Shown: positions 25,255-33,484 of the stretch, piece after piece
Layout: every line of letters starts with the position of its first letter
How positions within the stretch are numbered: the first letter of the stretch is position 1
Origin: RI-43 sp033764725
GTDB taxonomy: Bacteria > Pseudomonadota > Alphaproteobacteria > Caulobacterales > Aquidulcibacteraceae
NCBI GenBank assembly: GCA_033764725.1
Contig: JANRIR010000005.1
Location: forward strand, 76,987-140,986
Direction of reading: 5' to 3'
DNA length: 64,000 nt
Notes under the pieces: model-generated
Database searches by the model: none
Told to the model about the DNA's origin: nothing
The model's input: the letters and a program-made list of their open reading frames with translations, nothing else
Translations under genes and position numbers: made by a program

Positions 25255-26187
25255 TTAAAGCTGCGAATAATCCCGCACCGCGAACGTGTCGCACTGGCGC
25301 GGATCGCCGCTGTCGAAGCCGCGGCGGAACCAGCGTTGGCGCTGCTCGCTGGTGCCGTGGGTGAAGCTCGCGGGCGTGACATAGCCCTGGCTGCCGCGCT
25401 GCAGGGAATCGTCGCCGATGGCGTGCGCGGCGGTGAGCGCTTCGTCGAGGTCGGTCGCGTCGAGCTGGCCGCCGCGATTGGCGTCATGGCCCCACACGCC
25501 GGCGAAGCAATCGGCCTGCAATTCCAGGCGCACCGATTGCTGATTGGCTTGCGGCCCGCCGCGCGCGCCGTCGACGAGCGTGGTTGCCCCGATGATGTTC
25601 TGGATGTGGTGGCCGACTTCGTGCGCGATCACATAGGCTTGCGCGAAATCGCCCGGCGCGTTGAGGCGCTGCGCGAGCACGTCGTAGAAGGAAAGATCGA
25701 TGTAAAGCTTGTCGTCGCCGGGGCAGTAGAACGGCCCGACGGCGGATGTGGCGGAGCCGCAGGCGGTGTCGACCGAGCCCGAGAACAGGCGCAGCACCGG
25801 CTCGGCGTAATCGCGCGGCGCGACGCCGCCATAGGTCGGCAACTGGCCGGACGCGAAATGCGCGCTCCAGACTTCTTCAGTGGAGCCGAGCACGCGCGCC
25901 ACGAACACGCAATGATCGTCGCCTTCCGGGCAGCCGCGGGCGACCTCTGCGCCGCCGGCCGGCGCGCCGGCGCTGATGCTTGCGCCTTCGCCGCCGCCGG
26001 ACAATTGACCAAGGATCATGTTGCGGATGTTGGGCGGCGCGAACAACAGCACGAGCCCGATCAGGATGATGCCGCCGAGGCCCAGGCCGCGCATGCGCAG
26101 CGGCAGTCCGCCGCCGCCGCCGCCGCGCGAGCGCACGCCGCGGCCATCCTCGATATTGCCGGACTCGCGTTGATTATCGAGGCGCAT
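25255..26187 (-). CDS. Putative neutral zinc metallopeptidase (YpfJ/KPN_02809 family)
   Basis: The 310-residue protein has a Gly/Arg-rich cytoplasmic start, one membrane helix at ~36-50 (LGGIILIGLVLLFA) and a periplasmic domain with the zinc motif HEVGHH (H189, E190, H193) and the downstream ELQADCFAGVWGH that supplies the third ligand. YCPGDDKLYIDLSFYDVL is also conserved. The family is annotated as peptidase from the motif; substrates are unknown. It appears to be a monocistronic gene behind the MFS gene. Confidence 0.9.
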   Translation of the reverse strand: MRLDNQRESGNIEDGRGVRSRGGGGGGLPLRMRGLGLGGIILIGLVLLFAPPNIRNMILGQLSGGGEGASISAGAPAGGAEVARGCPEGDDHCVFVARVLGSTEEVWSAHFASGQLPTYGGVAPRDYAEPVLRLFSGSVDTACGSATSAVGPFYCPGDDKLYIDLSFYDVLAQRLNAPGDFAQAYVIAHEVGHHIQNIIGATTLVDGARGGPQANQQSVRLELQADCFAGVWGHDANRGGQLDATDLDEALTAAHAIGDDSLQRGSQGYVTPASFTHGTSEQRQRWFRRGFDSGDPRQCDTFAVRDYSQL

Positions 26188-26220
26188 GGCGGTTCCTTCA
26201 GCAAGCTGCGGGGCCGGACC

Positions 26221-27486
26221 CTAAACCGGGGGAGCGCGCCTGGGCAACGCCATCGACCGGTCGCTGCGCGTGGTGCGTTCGAAAATCGCCGCCGCCGCAA
26301 GCGCCAGCGCCGCCGCCAGCAGGAACGCCGCCCCATAAAACGGCGCGCCGCGCGTCGGCTCGGAAAACCACGCCAAAGTCTGCGTCATCGCCAGCGGCCC
26401 GACAATCGCGCCAAGCCCGTTCAGGCTGGCGATTCCGCCCTGCAATTCGCCTTGCTCTTCCGCCGAGGTGCGCTGCGAGGCGATCGCCTGCATCGCAGCC
26501 CCGCCGACGCCTTGTCCCGCCGCGATCGGCTGCACCAGAAACGCCATCCAGCCATACGGAATGATCGTGTAGAGCAGGCATGCGCTGATGAACGAGGCGA
26601 AGCCGTAGAACGCCGCGCGCCGCTCGCCGAAAGCGCGCACGATGCGGCCCGTCATGCCCCCTTGCACGATCGCCATCAGCAGCCCGCTCGAGGCCAGCGA
26701 CAGGCCGATCATCGCTTCGCCCCAGCCGAATTTCAAAGCGGCGAAAAACGACCAGGTGCTCGGATAGACGTGGAACGCCAATTGCCAAAGGAAGATCGCG
26801 AACGCGACGCCGATCACGGTGGGGTGGCGGGCGAGCGCGCGAAAGGCGCCAAGCGGATTGGCGCGCCGCCAATCGAACGCGCGTCGGCGCTCTATGGGCA
26901 GGGATTCGCGCAGCACGAAATAGCCGATCCCGGCATTGGCGAAGGCGAGCGCCGCAGCGAGAAAAAACGGCGCGCGCGCATCGATCGATCCGATCAGGCC
27001 GCCGAGCGCGGGGCCGAGGATGAAGCCGAGCCCGAACGCCGCGCCGAGCATCCCGAAGCGCTGGGCGCGTTTTTCCGGCGGCGAGATGTCGGCCATGTAG
27101 GCGTTCGCCGGCGCATAGATCGCCCCCGCCACGCCCGCCAGCGCCCGGCCGATGAACAGCCAGACCAGATCGGGCGCGAGCCCCATCAGAAGATAGTTCA
27201 GCCCGAACCCCGCCATCGACAACAGCAGCACAGGCCGGCGGCCGAACTGGTCGCTGAGATTGCCGAGCAGCGGGCCGCAGAGAAATTGCAGCACCGCAAA
27301 AACGACCATCAGCCAGCCGGCGATCCGCGTCGCCTCTTGCAGCGGCACGTCGGCGAGCGTGCTCAGATAGGTCGGCAGCACCGGGATGATGATCCCGAAG
27401 CCGATGGAATCGATCAGCACCGCGGTGAAGATCAGCGCGATGGCGCGGCGTTCGTCGGCGGCGACGGAGGGTGCGCTGTCGGTCAT
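26221..27486 (-). CDS. MFS transporter, TetA/DHA1-like exporter
   Basis: The 421-residue protein has twelve predicted helices. Motif A is clear after helix 2 (GPLLGNLSDQFGRRPVLLLS), the start has the TetA-like DSIGFGIIIPVLPTYL, and motif C lies in GAAFGLGFILGPALGGLIG. These features place it in the drug:H+ antiporter group near the tetracycline-type exporters. The substrate cannot be assigned and tetracycline resistance should not be assumed. No adjacent tetR-like regulator is present. Confidence 0.88.
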   Translation of the reverse strand: MTDSAPSVAADERRAIALIFTAVLIDSIGFGIIIPVLPTYLSTLADVPLQEATRIAGWLMVVFAVLQFLCGPLLGNLSDQFGRRPVLLLSMAGFGLNYLLMGLAPDLVWLFIGRALAGVAGAIYAPANAYMADISPPEKRAQRFGMLGAAFGLGFILGPALGGLIGSIDARAPFFLAAALAFANAGIGYFVLRESLPIERRRAFDWRRANPLGAFRALARHPTVIGVAFAIFLWQLAFHVYPSTWSFFAALKFGWGEAMIGLSLASSGLLMAIVQGGMTGRIVRAFGERRAAFYGFASFISACLLYTIIPYGWMAFLVQPIAAGQGVGGAAMQAIASQRTSAEEQGELQGGIASLNGLGAIVGPLAMTQTLAWFSEPTRGAPFYGAAFLLAAALALAAAAIFERTTRSDRSMALPRRAPPV

Positions 27487-27580
27487 GGCGGATCACGGGT
27501 CCTTCGCGGGCGGTCGACGCGCCGCATCTGCGTAAAGCGCGCGGCGGCGGAGGCAAGCCGCCATTTTGACAGCGGCGGCG

Positions 27581-28648
27581 TCAAAACAGCGCCAATTGGT
27601 CCCCCGCGCGGGCTGGAAGGCGGAACCGGCTGGCGTCGAGCCGCGTGCGATCGGTGTTGAGGCCCAGGCGCGCACAGGCGCGCCGGAAGCGCGCGCCGAT
27701 CAGGTCGGCGTAGGGCCCTTCGCCGCGTTGGCGCATACCCCAGGCCGGGTCGTAATCGCGCCCGCCGCGCGCCGTGCGCACATGGCTCAAGATCCGCTGG
27801 GCGCGGTCCGGCGTGTGCTGGGCGAACCAATCCCGCGCCAGGCCCTTGATCTCCAGCGGCATGCGCAACAGCACATAGCCGGCCTCGCGGGCGCCGGCGT
27901 CGCGGGCCGCCTCCAGGATCGCTTCGATCTCGTGGTCAGTGAGACCCGGAATGATCGGGGCGACCATCACGGCGGCCGGCACGCCGGCGTCCGCGAGCGC
28001 GCGGATCGCCTCGAGCCGGCGATGCGGCGCGGCCGCGCGCGGCTCCATCTTGCGCGCGAGGGCGCGGTTGAGCGTGGTGATCGAGATCGCCGCCTTGGCC
28101 AGGCCTTGCGCAGCCATCGGCGCCAGAATGTCGAGATCTCGGATCGGCGCCTGGCTCTTGGTGATGATGGCGACAGGATGCTGGAAGCGCTGCAAAACCG
28201 CCAGCACCGCGCGCGTCAGCCGATAGGTCCGCTCGATCGGCTGATAGACGTCGGTCACGCCGCCCATCATGATCATCGCCGGCTTGTAGGACGACGCGCG
28301 CAATTCGCGATCGACAAGCTCCGCCGCATTGATCTTCGCGAACAGCCTGGTCTCGAAGTCGAGCCCCGGCGACAGCCCCGCATAGGCGTGGTTCGGCCGG
28401 GCGTAGCAATAGAAGCAGCCGTGCTCGCAGCCGCGATAGGTGTTGATAGTGCGGTCGAAGGAGATGTCGGGGCTTTGGTTGTAGCTGATGATGGTGCGTG
28501 CGGTTTCGATCGTCACCTCGGTGCGCGGCGCAGCGCCGGCCTCCTCAGCCTCGCCCCAGCCATCGTCGAACGGGTCGCGCGACCAGGATTCATAACGGCC
28601 GCTGTCATTGCGCTGCGCGCCGCGGCCTTTGGGGGCTGGACGATCCAT
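27581..28648 (-). CDS. Radical SAM protein, PA0069 / SplB-like family
   Basis: The 355-residue protein carries the cluster motif CEHGCFYCYAR after the family-typical SYNQSPDISFDRTINTYRGC, then GGVTDVYQPIERTYRLTRAV and the late YVLLRMPLEIKGLARDWF segment. It resembles the group annotated PA0069 or spore-photoproduct-lyase-like radical SAM proteins, whose reaction is not established; it should bind a 4Fe-4S cluster and S-adenosylmethionine. It is cytoplasmic. It is separated from the SDR gene by 42 bp on the same strand. Confidence 0.88.
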   Translation of the reverse strand: MDRPAPKGRGAQRNDSGRYESWSRDPFDDGWGEAEEAGAAPRTEVTIETARTIISYNQSPDISFDRTINTYRGCEHGCFYCYARPNHAYAGLSPGLDFETRLFAKINAAELVDRELRASSYKPAMIMMGGVTDVYQPIERTYRLTRAVLAVLQRFQHPVAIITKSQAPIRDLDILAPMAAQGLAKAAISITTLNRALARKMEPRAAAPHRRLEAIRALADAGVPAAVMVAPIIPGLTDHEIEAILEAARDAGAREAGYVLLRMPLEIKGLARDWFAQHTPDRAQRILSHVRTARGGRDYDPAWGMRQRGEGPYADLIGARFRRACARLGLNTDRTRLDASRFRLPARAGDQLALF

Positions 28649-28690
28649 CGCCCCACCCTAGCCGGACCATCGAACAAAACAAGAACAAAT

Positions 28691-29455
28691 CTACAGGAAC
28701 GACATGTCCCGCTCGAAGCTGCGGAAGCGCATGCCGGCGTCGATATAGAGGGTCTGGCCGGTGACGGCGGGGCTTTCCAGAAGATAGCGCACGGCGCCGG
28801 CGATATCGTCGGCCGTGGCGCCGCGCTTCAACGGCGGCAGCGCATTGTGCAGCCGCTTGAAATCGTCCTCGGACTGATCCGGCGCCGGCAGCACATAGCC
28901 CGGCGCCACCGCATTCACGCGCACGCCCGGCGCGAGCGCGCGGGCGAGCATCTCGGTCGCGCCGGCCAACGCGTATTTCGACAGCGTGTAGGAAAAGTGA
29001 TCCGGATACGGATTGGCCAATTTGAAGTCGAGGAAATTGACCAGCGACCGCCCGGGACGCCCGGCGGTGATCGCGGCGAAATGCTTGGCGATCAGCGCCG
29101 GCGCGAGCGCGTTGAGCCGCATCGCGCGCTCGAACAGCGCAGGATCGAGCGCAGCGATCGTGTCGTGCTCGAAGCTGGCGGCGCAATTCACCACCGCGAC
29201 GAGCTTTCCGTGCGCGGCGGCGTCGGCCTCGCGCACGAGCGTTTCGGCGGCGTTCGGATCGGCGAGGTCCGCAGCGAAGGCCGCGCCCTCGCCGCCATGG
29301 TTGCGAATGGCGTCCAACAGATCAATCGCGGGCAAGGCTGCGCTGCGATATTGCACCACCACGCCCCAGCCGGCGCGCGCCAGCTCCAGCGCACAGGCCG
29401 CGCCGAGACGTTGCGCCCCGCCCGTGATCAGCGCCCAGCGAGCGGGCGCGCTCAT
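28691..29455 (-). CDS. Short-chain dehydrogenase/reductase, possible pteridine reductase (FolM-like)
   Basis: The 254-residue SDR has the NAD(P) motif TGGAQRLGAACALE, the NCAAS strand (normally NNAS), the catalytic Tyr-Lys pair in FSYTLSKYALAG and the GVRVNAVAPGYVLP stretch. TGGAQRLG resembles the start of FolM/pteridine reductases. It is coupled by ATGA to a dihydroneopterin aldolase-like gene, which supports a role in reduced folate or monapterin metabolism; that specific assignment is inference. The N of the usual NNAG motif is replaced by Cys. Confidence 0.85.
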   Translation of the reverse strand: MSAPARWALITGGAQRLGAACALELARAGWGVVVQYRSAALPAIDLLDAIRNHGGEGAAFAADLADPNAAETLVREADAAAHGKLVAVVNCAASFEHDTIAALDPALFERAMRLNALAPALIAKHFAAITAGRPGRSLVNFLDFKLANPYPDHFSYTLSKYALAGATEMLARALAPGVRVNAVAPGYVLPAPDQSEDDFKRLHNALPPLKRGATADDIAGAVRYLLESPAVTGQTLYIDAGMRFRSFERDMSFL

Positions 29456-29847
29456 CTGGACCGCCGCAACAGAACGGCGACCATGCCGGCGCCGGCGAGC
29501 ACGGACGGTTTCTTCACCACGATTTCGGCCTCGATCACGTCATCGCCCAGCGCAAGACAATGCGCCGCGACGCGGTCGGCGATGGTTTCGATCAGCTTGA
29601 ACGGCCCCAGCGCCGGCAGCCCAGTGCGCAGGAATCCGATGATCGCGTCGTAATCGATGGTCGCTGCGAGGTCGTCGGCGCCGACGCTGCGCGCCACGGT
29701 GATCGCCGCGCTGATCAGCACTGTCTGCGGCGTAGCGCGCTCCGCATCGCTGACGCCCAGATGCAGCGTGCAGGGCGCATCATCGACGCGCAGGATCAAC
29801 AGATCGCCGGCGAGGCTCGCGGCCATCAGGGAGGATGCGTCGTCCAT
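29452..29847 (-). CDS. folB: Dihydroneopterin aldolase family protein (FolB-like)
   Basis: The 131-residue product has the FolB fold signatures: an early ILRVDDAPCTLHLGVSDAER strand, TIDYDAIIGFL, LIETIADRVAAHCL with the conserved Glu, and the closing EAEIVVKKPSVL. It would convert dihydroneopterin to 6-hydroxymethyl-dihydropterin in folate synthesis. The N-terminus is slightly long; a start at the Met eight codons in is possible. It is followed by the SDR with an ATGA overlap, forming a two-gene folate-type unit. Confidence 0.85.
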   Translation of the reverse strand: MDDASSLMAASLAGDLLILRVDDAPCTLHLGVSDAERATPQTVLISAAITVARSVGADDLAATIDYDAIIGFLRTGLPALGPFKLIETIADRVAAHCLALGDDVIEAEIVVKKPSVLAGAGMVAVLLRRSR

Positions 29848-29892
29848 GCGTGTTCGCCTAAAGTGCGCCGCGCGATCTTCAAAGCGCCTTGC

Positions 29893-30975
29893 TCAGCGGC
29901 GCGTGAAGTGCAGCGCCTTGGTGAGGAAGGATGTCTGCGCGCCGTCCTGGCGGAAGCCCGCCTCGTCGAACAGCGCCGCCAGATTTTCCTTTTGGTACGA
30001 GTTGTAGAACGGCTCGTGAAAGCCGTGCGGGAAATAATCGAGCATGCGGTCGAGATGGGGCGCGTCGCCCGATTGCAGCGAATCCGCGAAGATCAGCGCG
30101 CCGCCGGGCTTCAAGACGCGCGCGCATTCGCGCGCGACCGCGCGGCGCGCTTTCGGCGGCAATTCGTGGAACAGATAGATGCAGGTGATCAGATCGAGGC
30201 TTTGATCCTCGAACGGCATCTGCTCGGCGGCGCCGGCGATCAGCTCGACCTGCGGCCAGCGCGCCAGCCGCGCGCGCGCCTCGTCGAGATAGGCCGGCGA
30301 CAGATCGAGCCCGCTGGCGTGCAGCCGCGGAAACACGTCGAGCATCTGGCCAAGGAACCGCCCATTGCCGCACGCCACGTCGAGCGCGCGCACGCGGCGC
30401 TGGTCGCGCCCGCGCAGCCACGCGGCGGCCATGCCGAGCGCGCAGCGGCGCATCACGTCGGCGGCGCCGCCGAACAGCACCTCGACCTGCGTGTCGTAGA
30501 GCTGCGCGCTGTCGCGCGTCAGCCAGCCGCCGGATTGGTAATGGAAGTTCTGGAGATAATAGGCGGGATAGCGATCCTGGGCCGCATTCGTCTCGCGCAC
30601 CTCCACGCCGCGCCGCTGCAGGCGCCGCGCATCGACCTTCGGTAAATCCTCGAAGAAGCGCGCCGAATTGCGCAACGCCTTGAGCGCGTTCTGCACGCCG
30701 AAATCCTGCGGCGCAGGATAAAGCCCGGCTTCGATATTGGCGCGATCCAGCGCAAACGCGTCGAGGAAGGATTTGCGGATCGCGGCCGCATCGCCCGCCG
30801 GTGCGCGCGGTTCGTAGCGCGGCTCGCCCGGCCGATCGATCGGGCCGGACAGGCGCCGCGCCAATAGATAGTGGCTCATGTACCAGGCCACGCGCGCGCC
30901 TTGGGCTGCAGCGTAGCGCGCCCTCGCCAAAGTGCGCGCCGGCGCGGCGTTCAGGCGTCCTTCGGATCGGGCCAT
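29893..30975 (-). CDS. Class I SAM-dependent methyltransferase
   Basis: The 360-residue product begins at ATG 30975 with AGAGGAT upstream and overlaps the YcgN-family gene by 25 bp. The SAM-binding core is in the second half: RALDVACGNGRFLGQMLDVF (motif I), ASGLDLSPAYLDEARARL, AAEQMPFEDQSLDLITCIYL and the YLFHELPPKARRAVARECAR helix. The N-terminal ~170 residues are an extension with QDRYPAYYLQNFHYQSGGWL. The acceptor is unknown; the last segments resemble lipid or small-molecule methylases. Confidence 0.88.
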   Translation of the reverse strand: MARSEGRLNAAPARTLARARYAAAQGARVAWYMSHYLLARRLSGPIDRPGEPRYEPRAPAGDAAAIRKSFLDAFALDRANIEAGLYPAPQDFGVQNALKALRNSARFFEDLPKVDARRLQRRGVEVRETNAAQDRYPAYYLQNFHYQSGGWLTRDSAQLYDTQVEVLFGGAADVMRRCALGMAAAWLRGRDQRRVRALDVACGNGRFLGQMLDVFPRLHASGLDLSPAYLDEARARLARWPQVELIAGAAEQMPFEDQSLDLITCIYLFHELPPKARRAVARECARVLKPGGALIFADSLQSGDAPHLDRMLDYFPHGFHEPFYNSYQKENLAALFDEAGFRQDGAQTSFLTKALHFTRR

Positions 30976-31403
30976 TGCGTGATCCTCTTCATCAATTGAC
31001 GCACTTTCTGGTTCCGCTCCGGCCGCGTCTTGCCGCGCACCGAGACCTTCGCGGCATGCACGCTTTCGGGATCGCCCGACACCAAAGGATGCCACCAGAA
31101 CAGATCGCGCCCCTCGTGCACAAGCCGATAGGCGCAGGTTTTGGGCAGCCAGGTGAGTTGGCCGATCGTCTCCGGCGTCAGCTTGACGCAATCGTCCACG
31201 ATCTCGCGCCGCTGGTCGTAGTTCGAGCAGCGGCAGGATTTGTCGTCGAACAATTTGCACGCCACATCCGTCAGATAGATTTCGCCAGTGTCCTCGTCCT
31301 CCAGGCCGATCAGGCAGCATTTGCCGCAGCCGTCGCACAGGCCCTCCCATTGGGCTTCGCTCATGGCGGCGAGCGGCGTGGTTTTCCAATACGGGTCGCT
31401 CAT
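30951..31403 (-). CDS. YcgN family (UPF0260) cysteine-rich protein
   Basis: A 150-residue protein with the conserved cysteine pattern of the YcgN/YkgJ-type CxxCxxCC family: GLCDGCGKCCLIGLEDEDTG near the N-terminus, then ACKLFDDKSCRCSNYDQR and LPKTCAYRLVHEGRDLFWWH. It probably binds zinc or an Fe-S cluster; no activity is established. It starts at ATG 31403 in an ATGA overlap with the RNA methyltransferase gene, and its 3' end overlaps the next methyltransferase. Confidence 0.9.
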   Translation of the reverse strand: MSDPYWKTTPLAAMSEAQWEGLCDGCGKCCLIGLEDEDTGEIYLTDVACKLFDDKSCRCSNYDQRREIVDDCVKLTPETIGQLTWLPKTCAYRLVHEGRDLFWWHPLVSGDPESVHAAKVSVRGKTRPERNQKVRQLMKRITQWPDPKDA

Positions 31404-32701
31404 CGCTGAAACACGCCCACGATTTCGATGTGCGGGCTCCAGCGGAACTGGTCCACCGGGGTCACGCTGACAAGATCGAACCCGCCATCGACGAGCGCGC
31501 GCGCATCGCGGGCGAAGGAGCCCGCGTCGCACGACACCGCCGCCACGCGTTCGGCTTTCGAGGCGGCGATCTGCTCAGCCTGCAGCCGCGCGCCCGAGCG
31601 CGGCGGGTCGAACACGATCGCGTCGCACTTTTTCAATTCCAGCGCCGAGATCGGCGTGCGCAAAAGATCGCGCCGCTGGGTGGTGACGCCGTGCAGCCCG
31701 CCGGCGGCGTCGGCCGCGCGCTTCAGCGCCATGAGCATGGTTTCGTCGCCCTCAACCGCAAGCACCTCGGCGAAGGCGGCGAGGCGCAGCCCAAACGTGC
31801 CGAGTCCGCAAAACAAATCCGCTGCGCGCCGCGCGCCCGCGAGCGCGTCGAGCACAAGTCGCGCCAGCGTCTCTTCGCCCAGCGCCGTCGGCTGCAGGAA
31901 CGCGCCCGGCGGGCAGGCGACTTTCGCGGCGCCCATGGTGACGATCGGCGTGCGCGCCGCCGCCAGCGTTTCGCCGTCGATGCTCAGCCGCGCCAGATCG
32001 TGCTCGGCCGCCAGGCCCGCGAGCGCCTCGCGCTGCGCGCGCTCGGTGACGGGCGCTGCCCCGCGCACATCGACGTCGATCCCGGTTTCGCTGTCGAGGC
32101 AGTGCAGGGTCGCTTCGCCGCGGCGCGGCGCACACAGGCGCGCGATGGCCTCCAAGGCCGGCAGTTTGGCCTGCAGGCCGGCGGTCAAGGCGGGGCAGGT
32201 CTCGATGCCCATCACCCGCACGCCGCCGCGCTCCATGAAGCCAAGGCGCACGCCGCGCCCGGCGCGGATGGCGTGCAGCGTCGCGCGCCTGCGGCCTTTG
32301 CCCCAGGCGTCGATCGTCGGCGCGACGGGAGCATCGAAGCCCCGCCGGCGCAGCGCCGTCTCCACTTGTGTCCGCTTCCAGGCGAGCGCCGGCCCAAGCG
32401 CCCAGTGCTGCAACTGACAGCCGCCGCATCGGCCGAAATGCGGGCAGGCGGGGTCCATCCGGTCCGGGCTGGCGGACGCCACCCGCGTGATCGCAGCGCG
32501 CGCGCCGATGACCTGCGCCTCCACCGTTTCCCCCGGCAGGCCGAACGGCGTGAAGATCGGGCCGTCGCTCCCCTCGGCGAGCGCATCGCCGCGGGCGCCC
32601 ATTTCCGTCAGCGTCAGCACGCGCACGGGCCCTTCGGCCGCGCCGGAATCGGCGCGCGCCTGGGCCGGCCGCGCGCGGGCCAGTCTGCTGACGCGCTTCA
32701 T
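31400..32701 (-). CDS. 23S rRNA (uracil-5-)-methyltransferase-type enzyme (RlmD/TrmA family)
   Basis: The 433-residue protein has the TRAM-like N-terminus, four cysteines for a 4Fe-4S cluster (CPHFGRCGGCQLQHW and an upstream partner region), the SAM site LFCGLGTFGLRLAAF, FDPPRSGA and the catalytic Cys in AVSCDAGSFARDARAL. It should form m5U in rRNA or tRNA; which site is methylated cannot be told. ATG 32701 has no clear ribosome site of its own, but a nine-codon frame behind GGAGG (ATG 32727) ends over it as ATGA. Confidence 0.9.
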   Translation of the reverse strand: MKRVSRLARARPAQARADSGAAEGPVRVLTLTEMGARGDALAEGSDGPIFTPFGLPGETVEAQVIGARAAITRVASASPDRMDPACPHFGRCGGCQLQHWALGPALAWKRTQVETALRRRGFDAPVAPTIDAWGKGRRRATLHAIRAGRGVRLGFMERGGVRVMGIETCPALTAGLQAKLPALEAIARLCAPRRGEATLHCLDSETGIDVDVRGAAPVTERAQREALAGLAAEHDLARLSIDGETLAAARTPIVTMGAAKVACPPGAFLQPTALGEETLARLVLDALAGARRAADLFCGLGTFGLRLAAFAEVLAVEGDETMLMALKRAADAAGGLHGVTTQRRDLLRTPISALELKKCDAIVFDPPRSGARLQAEQIAASKAERVAAVSCDAGSFARDARALVDGGFDLVSVTPVDQFRWSPHIEIVGVFQR

Positions 32702-32760
32702 GTGCGGTTCAGGCGGGATGCGGTCATGTGCCCTCCAACGCACGAGAACAGGAGATCATC

Positions 32761-33258
32761 ATGCGCGGTCAAGCGATGTTGGCGGCTGCGGCCGTCGCGG
32801 CGGTTCTGGGCGCAGCCGCGCCGGCGGCCGCCAATGATTATCACGATCGGCGCGGCTACGAGGTCGAGCGCTGCCAGGACCAACGCAACAGCCGCACGGC
32901 GGCGGGCGCGGTCATAGGCGGCGTGCTGGGCGCGGTGATCGGCAACAATGTCGCGGGCAACGGCGCGCGCGGCGAGGGCGCGGTGTTGGGCGGCGTCGTC
33001 GGCGCGGTGGCCGGGGGCGCGATCGCGCGCCGCAGCGCCGATTGCGACGAGCGTCACGCGCGCGGCTACGACCCCTATGGCTACGAGCGGGGCTATCGCC
33101 GCGACGACGAGCTGCTCGGCGGCCCCACGCCGGCCGGCTATGGCCGCGGCTATCGCGGCGAGGCGTGCGGCTATGAGGAGGTCGTCGTCGGCCACGGCCG
33201 CAACCGCCGCGTCGAACGCGTCTGGGTGTGCGACGACGAGGGCTATGGCCGCTACTAA
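32761..33258 (+). CDS. Exported glycine-zipper protein
   Basis: The 165-residue product starts at ATG 32761 with AGGAG seven bases upstream. A signal peptide (ending GAAAPAAAND) is followed by a double glycine-zipper hairpin (AGAVIGGVLGAVIGNNVAG and GAVLGGVVGAVAGGAIARR) and a Tyr/Gly/Arg-rich tail with several Cys residues. This is the 17-kDa-antigen / glycine zipper 2TM type of envelope protein, generally outer-membrane or periplasm associated. It is divergent from the RNA methyltransferase gene. Confidence 0.85.
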   Translation: MRGQAMLAAAAVAAVLGAAAPAAANDYHDRRGYEVERCQDQRNSRTAAGAVIGGVLGAVIGNNVAGNGARGEGAVLGGVVGAVAGGAIARRSADCDERHARGYDPYGYERGYRRDDELLGGPTPAGYGRGYRGEACGYEEVVVGHGRNRRVERVWVCDDEGYGRY

Positions 33259-33280
33259 AGCGCGCTGAGGCGCCCCATCA

Positions 33281-33421
33281 CCCCGGACAGGCGCAGCCTG
33301 ATCCGGGGTCGATGTTTTCGTAAAGGCGCAAACAGCCCCGCTCGGTCCCGGCGAAAGTCGGGACCCATCCCAACGCAGGGCTTAGGCGCAACGAGGGGCC
33401 CCGGCCTGCGCCGGGGCCGAG
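33281..33421. repeat. Hairpin-rich convergent intergenic region
   Basis: Between the convergent glycine-zipper and TlyA genes lie at least two hairpins: CCCCGGA ... TCCGGGG at 33281-33308 and GGCCCCGGC-CTGC-GCCGGGGCC at 33397-33418. Neither is followed by a clear T-tract. They may end transcription from both sides or be a further repeat family. No gene is seen in 33259-33484. Confidence 0.55.
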
Positions 33422-33484
33422 CCCGAAACGTTTGCGAGACCATCATGAGAGCATCGTGCGCGATCGGAGCGTCAGCGCTGCGCC

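Noticed and set aside
26221..27486. Tetracycline-resistance call for the MFS exporter
   Set aside because: The motifs are shared by many DHA1 exporters and no tetR-like neighbour is present, so the substrate is left open.
25213..27660. 815-codon open frame on the plus strand
   Set aside because: It lies antisense to the zinc metallopeptidase and MFS genes, both well supported. Its translation is rich in Arg, His, Asp and Ala without domains, as expected from reading GC-rich coding DNA backwards.
27566..29653. 695-codon open frame on the plus strand
   Set aside because: Antisense to the radical SAM, SDR and FolB-like genes; no domains.
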